Part shown: positions 11,697 through 23,400 of the stretch, piece after piece | How positions within the stretch are numbered: the first letter of the stretch is position 1 | Layout: every line of letters begins with the position of its first letter | Assembly: GCA_023630585.1 (NCBI GenBank) | Contig: CM042543.1 | Location: forward strand, 14,485,760 to 14,549,759 | DNA: 64,000 bases | Origin: Cranoglanis bouderius | Lineage: Eukaryota; Chordata; Actinopteri; Siluriformes; Cranoglanididae | Direction of reading: 5' to 3' | The notes under the pieces: model-generated | Databases searched by the model: none | Seen by the model: only the letters and a program-made list of their open reading frames with translations | What the model was told of the DNA's origin: nothing | Position numbers and translations under genes: made by a program

Positions 11697-12926
11697 TATG
11701 TATCACTAAAAATATGCTTTATAGCCTCAGAAAAATTAATCTAATCAGCGTCACAAAAATTCATTTAATCAGCTTTGTACCAGTGATCTCAAATACAACG
11801 AAATCACTGCATACTGAGCATGTGAGCATGATGATCTGGAGGTACCACTTTGTACATAAAATTTAGAGCCACTGATTTGGTTCTCATTAAATTTGTCTAT
11901 GATCAAATTGATGAAGCTTTTGGTAAGGCTTGAAAATACCTAATGTGCTTAATATAAGCACTGAAACAAAGCAGGAATGTGAGGTGCAACATAAAAGAGA
12001 TTAATAACTATACCCAGGCCTGATTATGGATTGGAATCTGTATATTTTTCAAAGAAATCTCCACTAAAACAAGGAAAGTCACATGTCTAAATGATTGTTT
12101 TCCCATGATCTAATATAATGGATATTTAGATGCTTCAAAGTTTTTAAGATTTGCATTTGTTTTAAGGTTCTACAGATCACATCTGTTTCACCATACATAA
12201 AACTGCAGTTAAGGCTCCGTTGCGACTGCTGGGACATTAAGCAAACACTTAACCCTCAACTTAGCTTTATTCTAAGTTGCTTTGGTATGAAATTTGGAAA
12301 TTGAATAATGTAAATAAAGTGACGTTTCAAGGCTTGAATTACAAACTAATTCTCCGTGGGCTAAAGTTCACACAGCACATGCAAATTATATCACGCTGCC
12401 AGGGCTTGACACCAACGTGCTTGGCAGCTAGGCCTGCTTAGCATTTTACATGTTCTTAAAGCAGATTGCAGTACAAATGCTCAAGAAATGGACCTACAAG
12501 TATGTGACAACACTAAAGTATACATGCAATGGCTCAGTGAATGGATACTCCTGTTACAAATGTAAATGAAACACTATTACACTTTTGTACCATGTTTATG
12601 ATTAAAAAGGGCCAATTTATGTGTTCACCTATATGTTAAACTTTTTTTTGTTGTTTTGTTGCAATTTGTTCCTCCTTTACATTTGTCTGTTTATTTAAAC
12701 CGTTACAGTCAAGTTGTGTCAAACAGGCACATATAAATATATTAACACTGTTTAAAAAAAAAAAAAAAAATCTTCAAAGAAAACATGAGAAGTCACTTTA
12801 GTATTGGTTATTAAAATAAATATTATAAAATTACAAAATACATTCGGATAGAAGGCTTGATTGCAAAAATATGATCACGTACACTAGTGACTTCAATATG
12901 CATATAGTTTTCCTTTCTCCTGAGTA
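11697..12926. other. Spacer downstream of ahi1
   Basis: AT-rich sequence with no recognised gene. On the minus strand an AATAAA at 12695-12690, some 235 bases past the ahi1 stop, is a candidate polyadenylation signal. An A17 run lies near 12754-12770. Confidence 0.4.
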
Positions 12927-15900
12927 TTAATTGTCACCCCAATCTGACCCTTGTTCCTGATTTGTATCATCAGATTTGAAAGCACTGTTGGTTTGTCCTA
13001 ATCTTGGAAGAGGTCTCTTTTTTCTGGTAGATGGTACAGAGGTGTCAGGATCTGCTGATGTGGTTGGTGGAAGATCATAAGAGAGCTCACTTTTCTTCAC
13101 CTTTTTCTTCTTCCTTTTAGTTCTTTAAATAAAAGTAAGAAAAAGAACAGGTTATGCCATGATATGCGTACAGTGACTTATCAGCTTCTAGAAATGCACA
13201 CAAACACATTACACATAAAGCTGAATATATGAGACAGACAAAGCTCTTTGGGTAAAAAAAAATAATAATAATAAGCCGCCAAGTGTTTAAAACAGTTAAG
13301 GTACTTCATATTTTACCTATTTAAAATGTTAGACTCATAATAATGAGAGGGCTCTGGAAAAAAATGTATTAGAGTTAGTAGTGAGCCATACTTGGCAGAA
13401 GGTGCCTCAGCATCAGTGTCCTGCTCCGAAATGATCTTCAGCTCCCCAGAGGCACTGACAGCTGCAGACAACTGCAGTAGAATGGGACAGAGAGACAAGA
13501 AATCAGTGCCAAATCCAAAACACTGTTTGTTCCCTTTTCTAACAAAGCTAGCGTTTGTCATTAAAGTAAGTTTAGTTAATTATCTTAATCAGTTTTATTA
13601 AAGCACAGCATACATTAAGTTTAGTCCTACTGAATTTGGGTGCCTTTTCCATAATGATCAAGGAGAAGTAAAGTAGTGCAGGCAACATTATGCACTGTAA
13701 AATTACATTAAAATCTGGAGTTGAAAGCTAAACTTGGGTGACTTATTCTTATAATTCATCTACTACATTACCTTGGTGACTGTGGCTCTGTTAACTCCTT
13801 CACTTATTTGCTCTAAGGGTCCAGGTTGTGCCTCTATAGCCCGTGAGAGCTCTTCATCAAACCCCTCTGTATGAGAGAAAGATAAACATTGTTTACAGCA
13901 CTATATGAACTTAATCTGATGCTCATCTGTTACCAAAAATGCTCTACACACTTTCATCAGCCACATAGGCAGCTGGGAAGTAGCCCCGGTGTCCACTGGC
14001 TAAGCATCCAAACCACCAGTTGTCATTATCTTTGTGCAGCACATGGATCACATCACCACGGCGTAACGTCAGCTCATCAGAGCGACTGGCGTTGTAGTCA
14101 TACAGGGTCACAACCTGGAAAACAATTCAAGGGGGCTCAGCCTTGAACAAAATAACTACAGTCTAGCTCAGCTAAATGTATTTGTAGAGTAGAAATTGAA
14201 CTGTAAATAGAAAACTTTCATGAAGACATCACAATCATAGCATGAGATGGTAAGTACCATCTGCTGTTCCACATCAGTTTCAACTTGTAATGGAAATTCA
14301 GAATCTGGTAGACTCTGGGGAAATTCATACAATCTGCTGTTAATAATATGAAGCTAATTTACTTTATTCCATACAAATTTCAGTTATAAATTGATTTAAT
14401 TTTGTACAGTTAATCAATCCGACCAGAAAATGATTGTCTCACCCTTTGCTTTAATGATGGCATTCTTCTAATGGGATGACCAAAAACAGTGGAGCCAACT
14501 GTGGGGAGGAAAAAACTTTCTGAAAAAAAGAAGCTATGTTCCCAGGGCACACCTAAACATCTCATAAGTATGTCTCTGTATGAGGTACCATACAAGCACT
14601 GTATGGTAAGGCTATTAGTAAATCATTGACAGCTTTTACGTACATGTTTGTGAACTGAGTGTGGCCTGAGGAATAAGCTGAGCACCAAGTGATCCGGACA
14701 GCTGCAGATTGGAGTGAGGAGAAAGCAGAGAAGGAGCGGGGAGAGAAGTATGCAAACCCTGAAACACAGTAAGACAAGTTACTAGCTACATTTCTATTTT
14801 ATGTTGAATAAACATATCTGACTGTTGTTGTCCATTGTTTTTCATACTGATATTTTTGGATCACAGCTACTTACCTCTTGGGATAAGCCCCTCCCCAACT
14901 GAGACATGCTTCCTTCAATTAAAATAAAACCCATTTGTATTAATTAAAATGACATTCAAACATAATATAAAATGATTGAAATATAAAATCACTTGATCCT
15001 GTACAAACAGCAGAACTACTCACCCTGTTCATAGAGGTACTCCATGCCAGAGGTATTGTGATGTGGGTCCTGAAACAACAAAATAAACATTTTCTACCAG
15101 GACTGTATACTTAAACAAGAAAGCTCAGAGAATGGTAGTTTAAATTAAAGCACATTAGTTGAAGAGAAAACATGTATGCATCCTAGACTATTTCAAATTG
15201 CTATCTGCATATGTAAACCTTCCATGCTCTCACCAGAACAGAGTCTAATTTATGTTTAACTCGCTGCATCTTGAGGGACATGCGAGCAGCACTGGCAAAT
15301 CGGTCCATTCCAGAGGCTGAAGCATCCTGGAACGCAAGGATCTCGGTCTGATTCCTTAACGTTTTACTGACAGCAGTGTCAGACCTGTTCAGCACTCTCA
15401 TACTCTCCAGCTCCAACTGAGTAACTAAACAAACAGGAGAATTAGCTGATGATTTTGCTTTTCTTTTACATGCAATATACTACAGTTATACAAGTGTTAA
15501 AGGTGGGATCTGTGAGTTTAAGTCAGAGCACATGTTGTAATAGTTATTAAAGTTCTGTTCTTTGCATCTGCCATTACAATATGTTCAAAGGAAAATAGTA
15601 TTTAAAACCAACCAATCCACCCAATTAGAACAAGAATGTGTCTCTTCTTGTATATCAGTAATGTTGCCTGTCATTTCACAAAGTATGGCTTTGAAGGGAA
15701 AACTGAATTTTATTGTTTGTATTTTATTCATTTACTGATGCATGTTCAGTAAACACTTTATCCTGGTCAGGATCAGGGTAAATCCAGAGCCGCATGAATA
15801 CTGAACAAAGAGCTGTAGAGCTGGATGGGTCACCAGTCCATCATAGGGCCCCACAGACACAAACAAATACTTCTTCTCACCCAGGGTCAATTTACACCCA

Positions 15901-18900
15901 ACTCACAAGCAGTGTTTGCACAGTTGTGCTTATAGAGTACTGACTGACATGATTATGCCAGAAAACAATAACTCTCATAGTTTAAATTATATACCATCTG
16001 CTGTTCCACATCAGTCTCAACTTGTAATGGAAAATCAGAATCTGGTAGTTATAAAGCCTTTTTTTCCATTATTACCTGAAGACATATAAACTCACCTTTT
16101 CGGTCGTACACATATAATTGAATTGGCTGATTTTGCCCAAAGGCACAGAAAGCCACCAAGTGTTCATGGGGATGGAAAGCCACTCCACGGAGAGCAGTTG
16201 GGTAGCACAGCTCTGAGTACACAGCCACTTGATCACCTGCATTTGATCAGAGAGCACAAACAGGCCTTCACTGACAGGTTTGGCAACAAATGGAAAACAC
16301 AGTCTTATCCCCAAAGGACCAGGAAGGTTGCAGGTTTTCATTTCACAGTTAAGCAGAAATCAGGTTTGCTCTTGTTTTAAAAAAAAAAAAAAAAAAAAAA
16401 AGTGGTGAGGACAGATGTGCAGCTTGGCTGGAGTGAAAACCTGCAGCCACATGGGACACCTGCAAATGGTCTATTCTAGGAAGAATTAACATTCGTCTTA
16501 TGTTAAATAAAACAAAAAAATCTACACGAATGGTATAGAGTTATTCTAAACACAAATAAACATGCAAATGACATTTAACAACCTTAAAAAGCTTTACTAA
16601 ATAAAGCTTTATATAAAGCTCTCAGTTTTAATCCTGTCTGCTTTTCAATTTCAGTTCTACATTTATTTATGAAAAAATACTGGCCTGCTCAAAGGACTTT
16701 ATACAGTTATATGCTGATGAGAGATGCATACCAGTCTCAGCATTCCACACATAGGCAAATCCATCCTCACTGCCTGAGAAGATGAAGTTTCCACATGGGG
16801 TGAAGGTGCTGTTGATCCTCTCCCTGTAATTTGTGGCACCTATGTATTTCTTTATAGCAAAGCTGTAATAAAAATACAAAGACACAAATCAATAAAACTT
16901 GACAAAGTCACAGATTACCTGCCTATACCACAAACACGTTTAGAAAGTAAATATATAGACAGGTGACAAGTAAAGGGGGAAAAAATGGCATTTCTGTTAT
17001 GTTGTGGGGGAATTTTGCTGGCATGGTTTGAGTCCCCCCACCTTAAATGGAAGGGTCACTGCAAATCAAAACAAATTTATTCTGACTGATCACCTACATC
17101 CTGTGATGAAATATTTATATCCTGGTAGGAGTGGTCTCTTCCAGGATTATAATCCACAGGGCATGAGAGCTCACTTAATGGTTTGATGAAATGAGGAAAT
17201 TATGTAAACCAAATGCTGTGGCCTTCACAGTCATCATCTCTCAACCCAATTTGAACACCTATGGGAGATTTTGGTGTTCCCCATTACCATTATCAAAACA
17301 CCAATTGAAGGAATACAGTGCTGTGAAAAAGTATTCCTGATTTCTTCTGTTTTTGTGTATATCTCATACTAAATCATTTTAGATTTTCAAACAAAATACA
17401 ACATAAAACAAAGGCAACCTGAGTAGACACACAATAGTTTTTTTTTTATTGAAGCAAAAAAAAATGTCCAACACCTATCACCAATGTGAAAAACTAATTG
17501 CCTCCTTAAACTTAAAATCTGGTTGTGCCACCTTTAGCAGCAATAACTGCAACCAAAGGCTTCCGATAACTGGAGATCAGTCTTTCATTTACTTCTAGGA
17601 CTAGGACTTACTCCTATGCTTTGGATCTTTGTCTTACTGCATAATCCAGTTGCGCTTCAGTTTCAACTTACGGACTGAAGACCAGACATTCTCCTTAGGA
17701 TTTTCTGGTAGAGAGCAGAATTCATGTTTACTCAGTTGCCCAGGCCCTGAAGCAACAAAGCATCCCCACACCATCACACTTCCACCACCATGCTTGACCA
17801 TAGGTATGCTTTTTGTGGAATTCTGTGTTTGGTTTATGCCAGATGTAATGGGACTTCGTCTTCCAAACAGTTCCACTTTCGATTCATCAATCCACAGAAC
17901 ATTCTCCCAAAAGGTTTGAGAATCACCAGGGTGTGTTTTGGCAAAATTCAGATGGGTCTTAATGTTCTTATGTATTAGCAGTGGTTTTCACCTCACCACT
18001 CTTCCATGGATGCCATGTTTGCCCAGTGTCTTTTTGATAGTGGAGTCATGAACAGTGACCTTTATTGACGCAAGAGAGGCTTGTAGGTCCTTTGATGTTG
18101 TCCTTAGCTCTTTTGTAACTTGATGGATGAGTAGTTGCTGTGCTCTTGGAGGAATTTTGGAAGGTCGGTGACCTCTAGGAAGGTTCACTACTGTGCTGAG
18201 TTTTTTCATTTGGAGATAATGGCTCTCACTGTGGTTCTTTGGAGTCCCAGAGCCTTTGAAATAGCTTTGTAACCCTTCCCAGACTGATGTATTTCAATCA
18301 CCTCCTTCCCCATCATTTCTGGAATTTCTTCAACTTTGGCATAGTGTGTTACTGGATTAGGCCCTTTTAACCAACTTCATGCTGTTGAAAAAGTTCTACT
18401 TAAGTGTTAATTTGATTAAACAGGGTTTGCAGTAATCAGGCCTGGTTGCATTTTGTCCAGCTGAACCCCATTATGAATGCAGTTTCATGGATTTTTGGAA
18501 TTAGTAACTATGGGGGAAAATACACTTTCACACAGGCCCAGTTGGTATTGGATAACTTTTTTGCTTCAATAAATAACATTATCATTTAAAAACTGTATTT
18601 TGTGTTTACTCAGGTTGCCTTTGTTTTATCTTAAAAAAAAAAAAAAAGAAGATTTTTTTTCATTTCTGAAACAATTTAGTATGATGTACACAAAAACAGA
18701 AGAAATCAGGATGGGGCAGATACTTTTTAACAGCACTGTATATTTTGGAAGAAAGATGTTCATCCCTTCAGTACAGTTCAACAGATTGTAGAACTATGCC
18801 AATGCATGCTGAAGCTGTTCTGGTGGCTCAACACCTTACGATTACATTTTGTCACTCTTATTGTAATTCCATCCCTTTGTTGCCTGTCTGCACATGCATA

Positions 18901-20458
18901 AATGTTAGAGAAAGTTTAAGTTTGAGACAGATTCTACATGATGTCCAAAAAGTCAGGAACCAATTGGAATATGTTGAGCAAATATCTCTATCTGAATATG
19001 TTGAGCAAAATCCGCAAAAACACGATAAATTTAGAGCACATGCTGTAAATAAGAAATACAAAATTAAGTATATTTAATTTGGTTCCTGACTCTGTACACT
19101 ACATACATACTCATATTCACTATATACAAATGTATATGTAGTATTCTAAAATACGGCACAAAATTCTCTGCATACATATTAATGTAATTACATTCTCAAA
19201 TCCATCACTCGCAAAACGCTGTCTTTGGCATGGATTAGAAGACGCCTTCCATTTGGATGCACTTCTAGTGAGCTGATGGGAATTCCATTCAGATCACTTT
19301 CCTTGATTTCCTATAAGAAACATTTAATATCATATACTAATTAGTTATTGTTGTGAAAACTTTTATACAGTTAGTATTACATTTATGTGTAATGATATTT
19401 CTGTATTACTATAGATTTTACTTTCTCAATTTTCCACAGACGCGCTGATCCATGAAATGAACCATCCTCTACTTTAGTATTCCATGCAATAATTAGGCCA
19501 GCATTGTCTGCAGAAAACATCCTGCTTCCTGTGTCAGAAGCACCATACTGTTGCAGTTACTTAAATCTTTAAATGATACACATAACAATGACTTAAATAC
19601 ACTACAGACGTAAGCTGTACCTTCATTGTCAAAACACAATGCATTGATGAAAGTCTTGTGTCCTTCAAACTCTTGCAGGAGTTGTCCATTCACGTCTTTA
19701 ATGTCTAAATTCCACACTCGAAGCAGACCATCATAGCCCCCTGTTACCACCAGGCTCGGAGCTTGAGGGTGATATTGGGCAGAGTATACAAACGATGGGT
19801 GGGGGAGGATCTTCTGAGCGAGTCCTTGGAGTCTTTCAATGTTCCACACTCTGTCAGAAGAAAATGGGGTTTGAATGATCATAAAGGTGCAGATCTCAAT
19901 TCTTATTCCAAATATATTCAAGGAAGTATTTACCTGACTGTTCCATCGGAGGACGCCGACAGCAGGCACGTGTCATCTCTGGTCCAGCAGAGATCATAGA
20001 CAATACTGAGGTGGCCATTAAAAGATGCTAGGACTTTGCCTGAGGGGATCTCATACACTACAGAAAAACACACCCGAAGTCAGTTTCATTTCTGCAAATT
20101 GTTACTTGGACAAAACATTCTGATGACTATTTACATGATATGATTTGATATTAGTCAACAACAGATAGATTACAACATCTAAATGGATTCTTATTTTAGA
20201 CAGCGGATATATTTGAGTAAAGAATCATGCTTGTCAAGTACTTATCATCTATTCACCTATAATGGGGAAAGCATCTCTGTCTGCACAAGCAGCAGCCAGG
20301 ACCCTTCCATCATGAGAGAAGCGAAGAGCAAAGCAGCCCATCTGGCCTCCACGGAATGACAGCATCGGTTTGTTAGGAATACGACACACCTGGAAGGATG
20401 TTTGTTTTTTTGTTAGAAAGCTGTATTCAAAAAATTAATAAAACATGCTACAATATGC

Positions 20459-20491
<33 letters not shown>

Positions 20492-23400
20492 TAGTTACAT
20501 TTATATAGCGCTTTTCTAAACACTCAAAGCGCTTTACATAGTATGGGGGAAATATTCTCAAGCACCACCAGTGTGTAGCATCCACCTGGATGATGCGACA
20601 GCAGCCATAGTGCGCCAGAACGCCCACCACACACCCACAATAGGATATGTACTTTAACAAACAGCTTGCAAATTATTTCATGATACCTGTCCAGGCAGGC
20701 GGCTCCATTTTATGGCATCTGATTTGCTCTCCAACAGCTGGGTGAAAGTTTTCTGAGTGAGTTCAGTGTGGAGCTCAGTGTACGAGGTGCTGCCCCTCTC
20801 CTGCTGCAGAGCCATCATCGAGCGTATACTGGGGTCTACCTAGTGACAATCAGATTGGTCTTAGTGCATTTTTATTTAAATCAAAAACTGTCATTCTCAG
20901 TAACTGCACCACAACATAAAAATATATTTTGTAAATTCTTGCTGATTCTCACAATATTTATAGGGGTTGAAAATTTAAAACTTAAGTCATAAAACATTTA
21001 AAACCACTGGCAGTGCTCCATATAGAAAACGTACCTTAAGAAGATGAGGAGTTAAACCAAGACTTTGATTTATAAACCGTTTTTCTACAAATCACAGGCT
21101 CACATTACAATTTATAAGAAGATAAAAGACCACAATGTGGTCATTGCTGTAAGTGATACTTACATGTTCTGGTAGTTTGAGGCCTTTCACTGTGACATAA
21201 AGAGTCGAGGCAGATCTTGTCCAAGGGTATTTTGACCACCACTGAAACACCTCGAGCATTTGTGGATTTTTCCTAGCTCTGGGTGGAGGGCTGTACAGCT
21301 GGAGACGCAGTTTACTGTCAACGTTCAGCACACCATTGGTCCCTACAAGCTAAAAGATATATTAACACATGTTTGAAAAGTTCAAGCCATGCCTAAATTA
21401 TGATTTAGAAGATATAGACTTATAGTATACTGTACAGTGCATGACAAAAATATTTACCCCCTTTGAACTTTTCCACATTTTTGTAGTGTTTTGTAGTGGA
21501 GTCCATGTATGTACAATTAAAGTGTCACATGAGCTCATTATAAATATATCTGTTCCTGGAAGACCCCAGAATTTATTATAGAGCATTCCTAAACAAGCAG
21601 ACGAGGATGCTTCTGTCACAAGCAAGTCTAGTCCTTCTTGTTACTAATTTCTTTTCCAGAAATAACCTTAAAATATACTTCAAACTGGAAGAGGCCTTTT
21701 AAGGAAAAACCATATATTTGACCTCACAAACATTCAACCAATCATTCTTGAGCTATTGCTCTAATGAGAATATTGAAGCTTGGACAGACGGATGGACAGA
21801 CACACAGACAGACGGCAGAAATCATAGCTAGCCAAAAAATGGGCCATGGAGTTCCTGAACATGAATGTGTAAGTAGCATCTCTGTATGACAAACAGGAAT
21901 AAAGCTATTGAAGAAAAACTATTCCAGACATTTGACCTTGAGACCTTGATCCTGTTTGGATCAACTCCAAAATCTAATCAGATCATCTGCTGGTTACAAT
22001 GATAATTCCCTCTAAATCCCATAAACATTCAACCACTTGATCTTGAGATAATAAGAATCGCGAATGGACGGACAACCCGAAAATAACAAACCTCCACCAG
22101 TTAGAGGCAGAGGCATAACAAACAGCATCATGAAGACCAAGGAGTTATCAAATCAAATATGGGACAAGGTTTGCAAAAGCATTAATCAGGGTTTGGTTTC
22201 GAAAAAAAAAGCCACTTTGAACAATGTGCACAACACCACTAAATCAATTATTAAAAATGGAAAGAATATGACAAAATGGTGGCTCTGTCTAGAGAAGGCC
22301 GTCCACAAAATGTCAGTGACCAGGTAAGGAGAACATTAGTCAGAGAAGCAATTTTGTGTATGTTCAATATATATAATCCAGGAGGTACAAAATATGGAAA
22401 GGTTGGAGAGGAGATGAAAACTTGTGCAAGCCACTAAATACTGAGGAAGATGGCAAGAGCCTTGTATGAGAGCAAATACCAAGAATCCACTATAAAAGCT
22501 GTTGAAAATCCAATTACAGTAAACAAGCCATTTTAGGGTACCTTCAAAAAAGCCCAAGCAATTTTGCGAAATCCTCGCTCGTTCAGGTCAGCAGAGGCAT
22601 TTGCCCTTGCTTCTTCCATGCTCATAAATTCAAGGATCTATAATAAAAGGAAAAATTTTTTAATCATGATGCAGCACTAATGATGCGTAATACAATGAAT
22701 AATCAATACTGGCTCACCTCAAAAAAGAGGATGACCTTTGGAGCCTCATCATTTTGTTGAAGAAAATAACTAAAGCGCTCATTAAAGATGATCTGCTCCT
22801 CCCACTCAGGAACTGTCGACTTTTGTTTCTTGAAGTCGAAAGGCTGAGTTATAATGGGAAGGACATGTTCGACATTCTCCTGTTCATAAAAGGAAGACAC
22901 TCGACGATGGCTGAGTGTAATAGAGAAATTGTATTAAACAAATAAGTCAATAAATAAATTTTAAAAAGCATCAGTACATGAATATAACAGCATAATATAT
23001 TTATGTGTCTGTTTCACAATTTAGGTCAGAATACAACACTAATCAGATGCATGTTTAGCAGTGTCATGTTTTTACAGAAGACCTGTCAAATACCTACCTG
23101 TCCTCTTTCTTGACATACTGTCCAGTGATTTCATCCACAACATGGACTTTGACCATGGGGTGGGACACCAGAAGGTCCATCTTTAGTCGGTCTGTACGGT
23201 GAATGTAAACTCCCAGGACCAGGCTGTCATCAAAGGCCTGGCTAGGAGATGCATCCACTTCTGTCTGACAGTCCTGAACTATCACTTCTGCCAACAATGA
23301 GCCAACACAACCCAATTATTGTGAATACTATAAAAGTAGATTAATGAGTCTGGTGAATTGCTGCCAGAATTTTGACTATGTGCTGCATTACTTACCTTGC

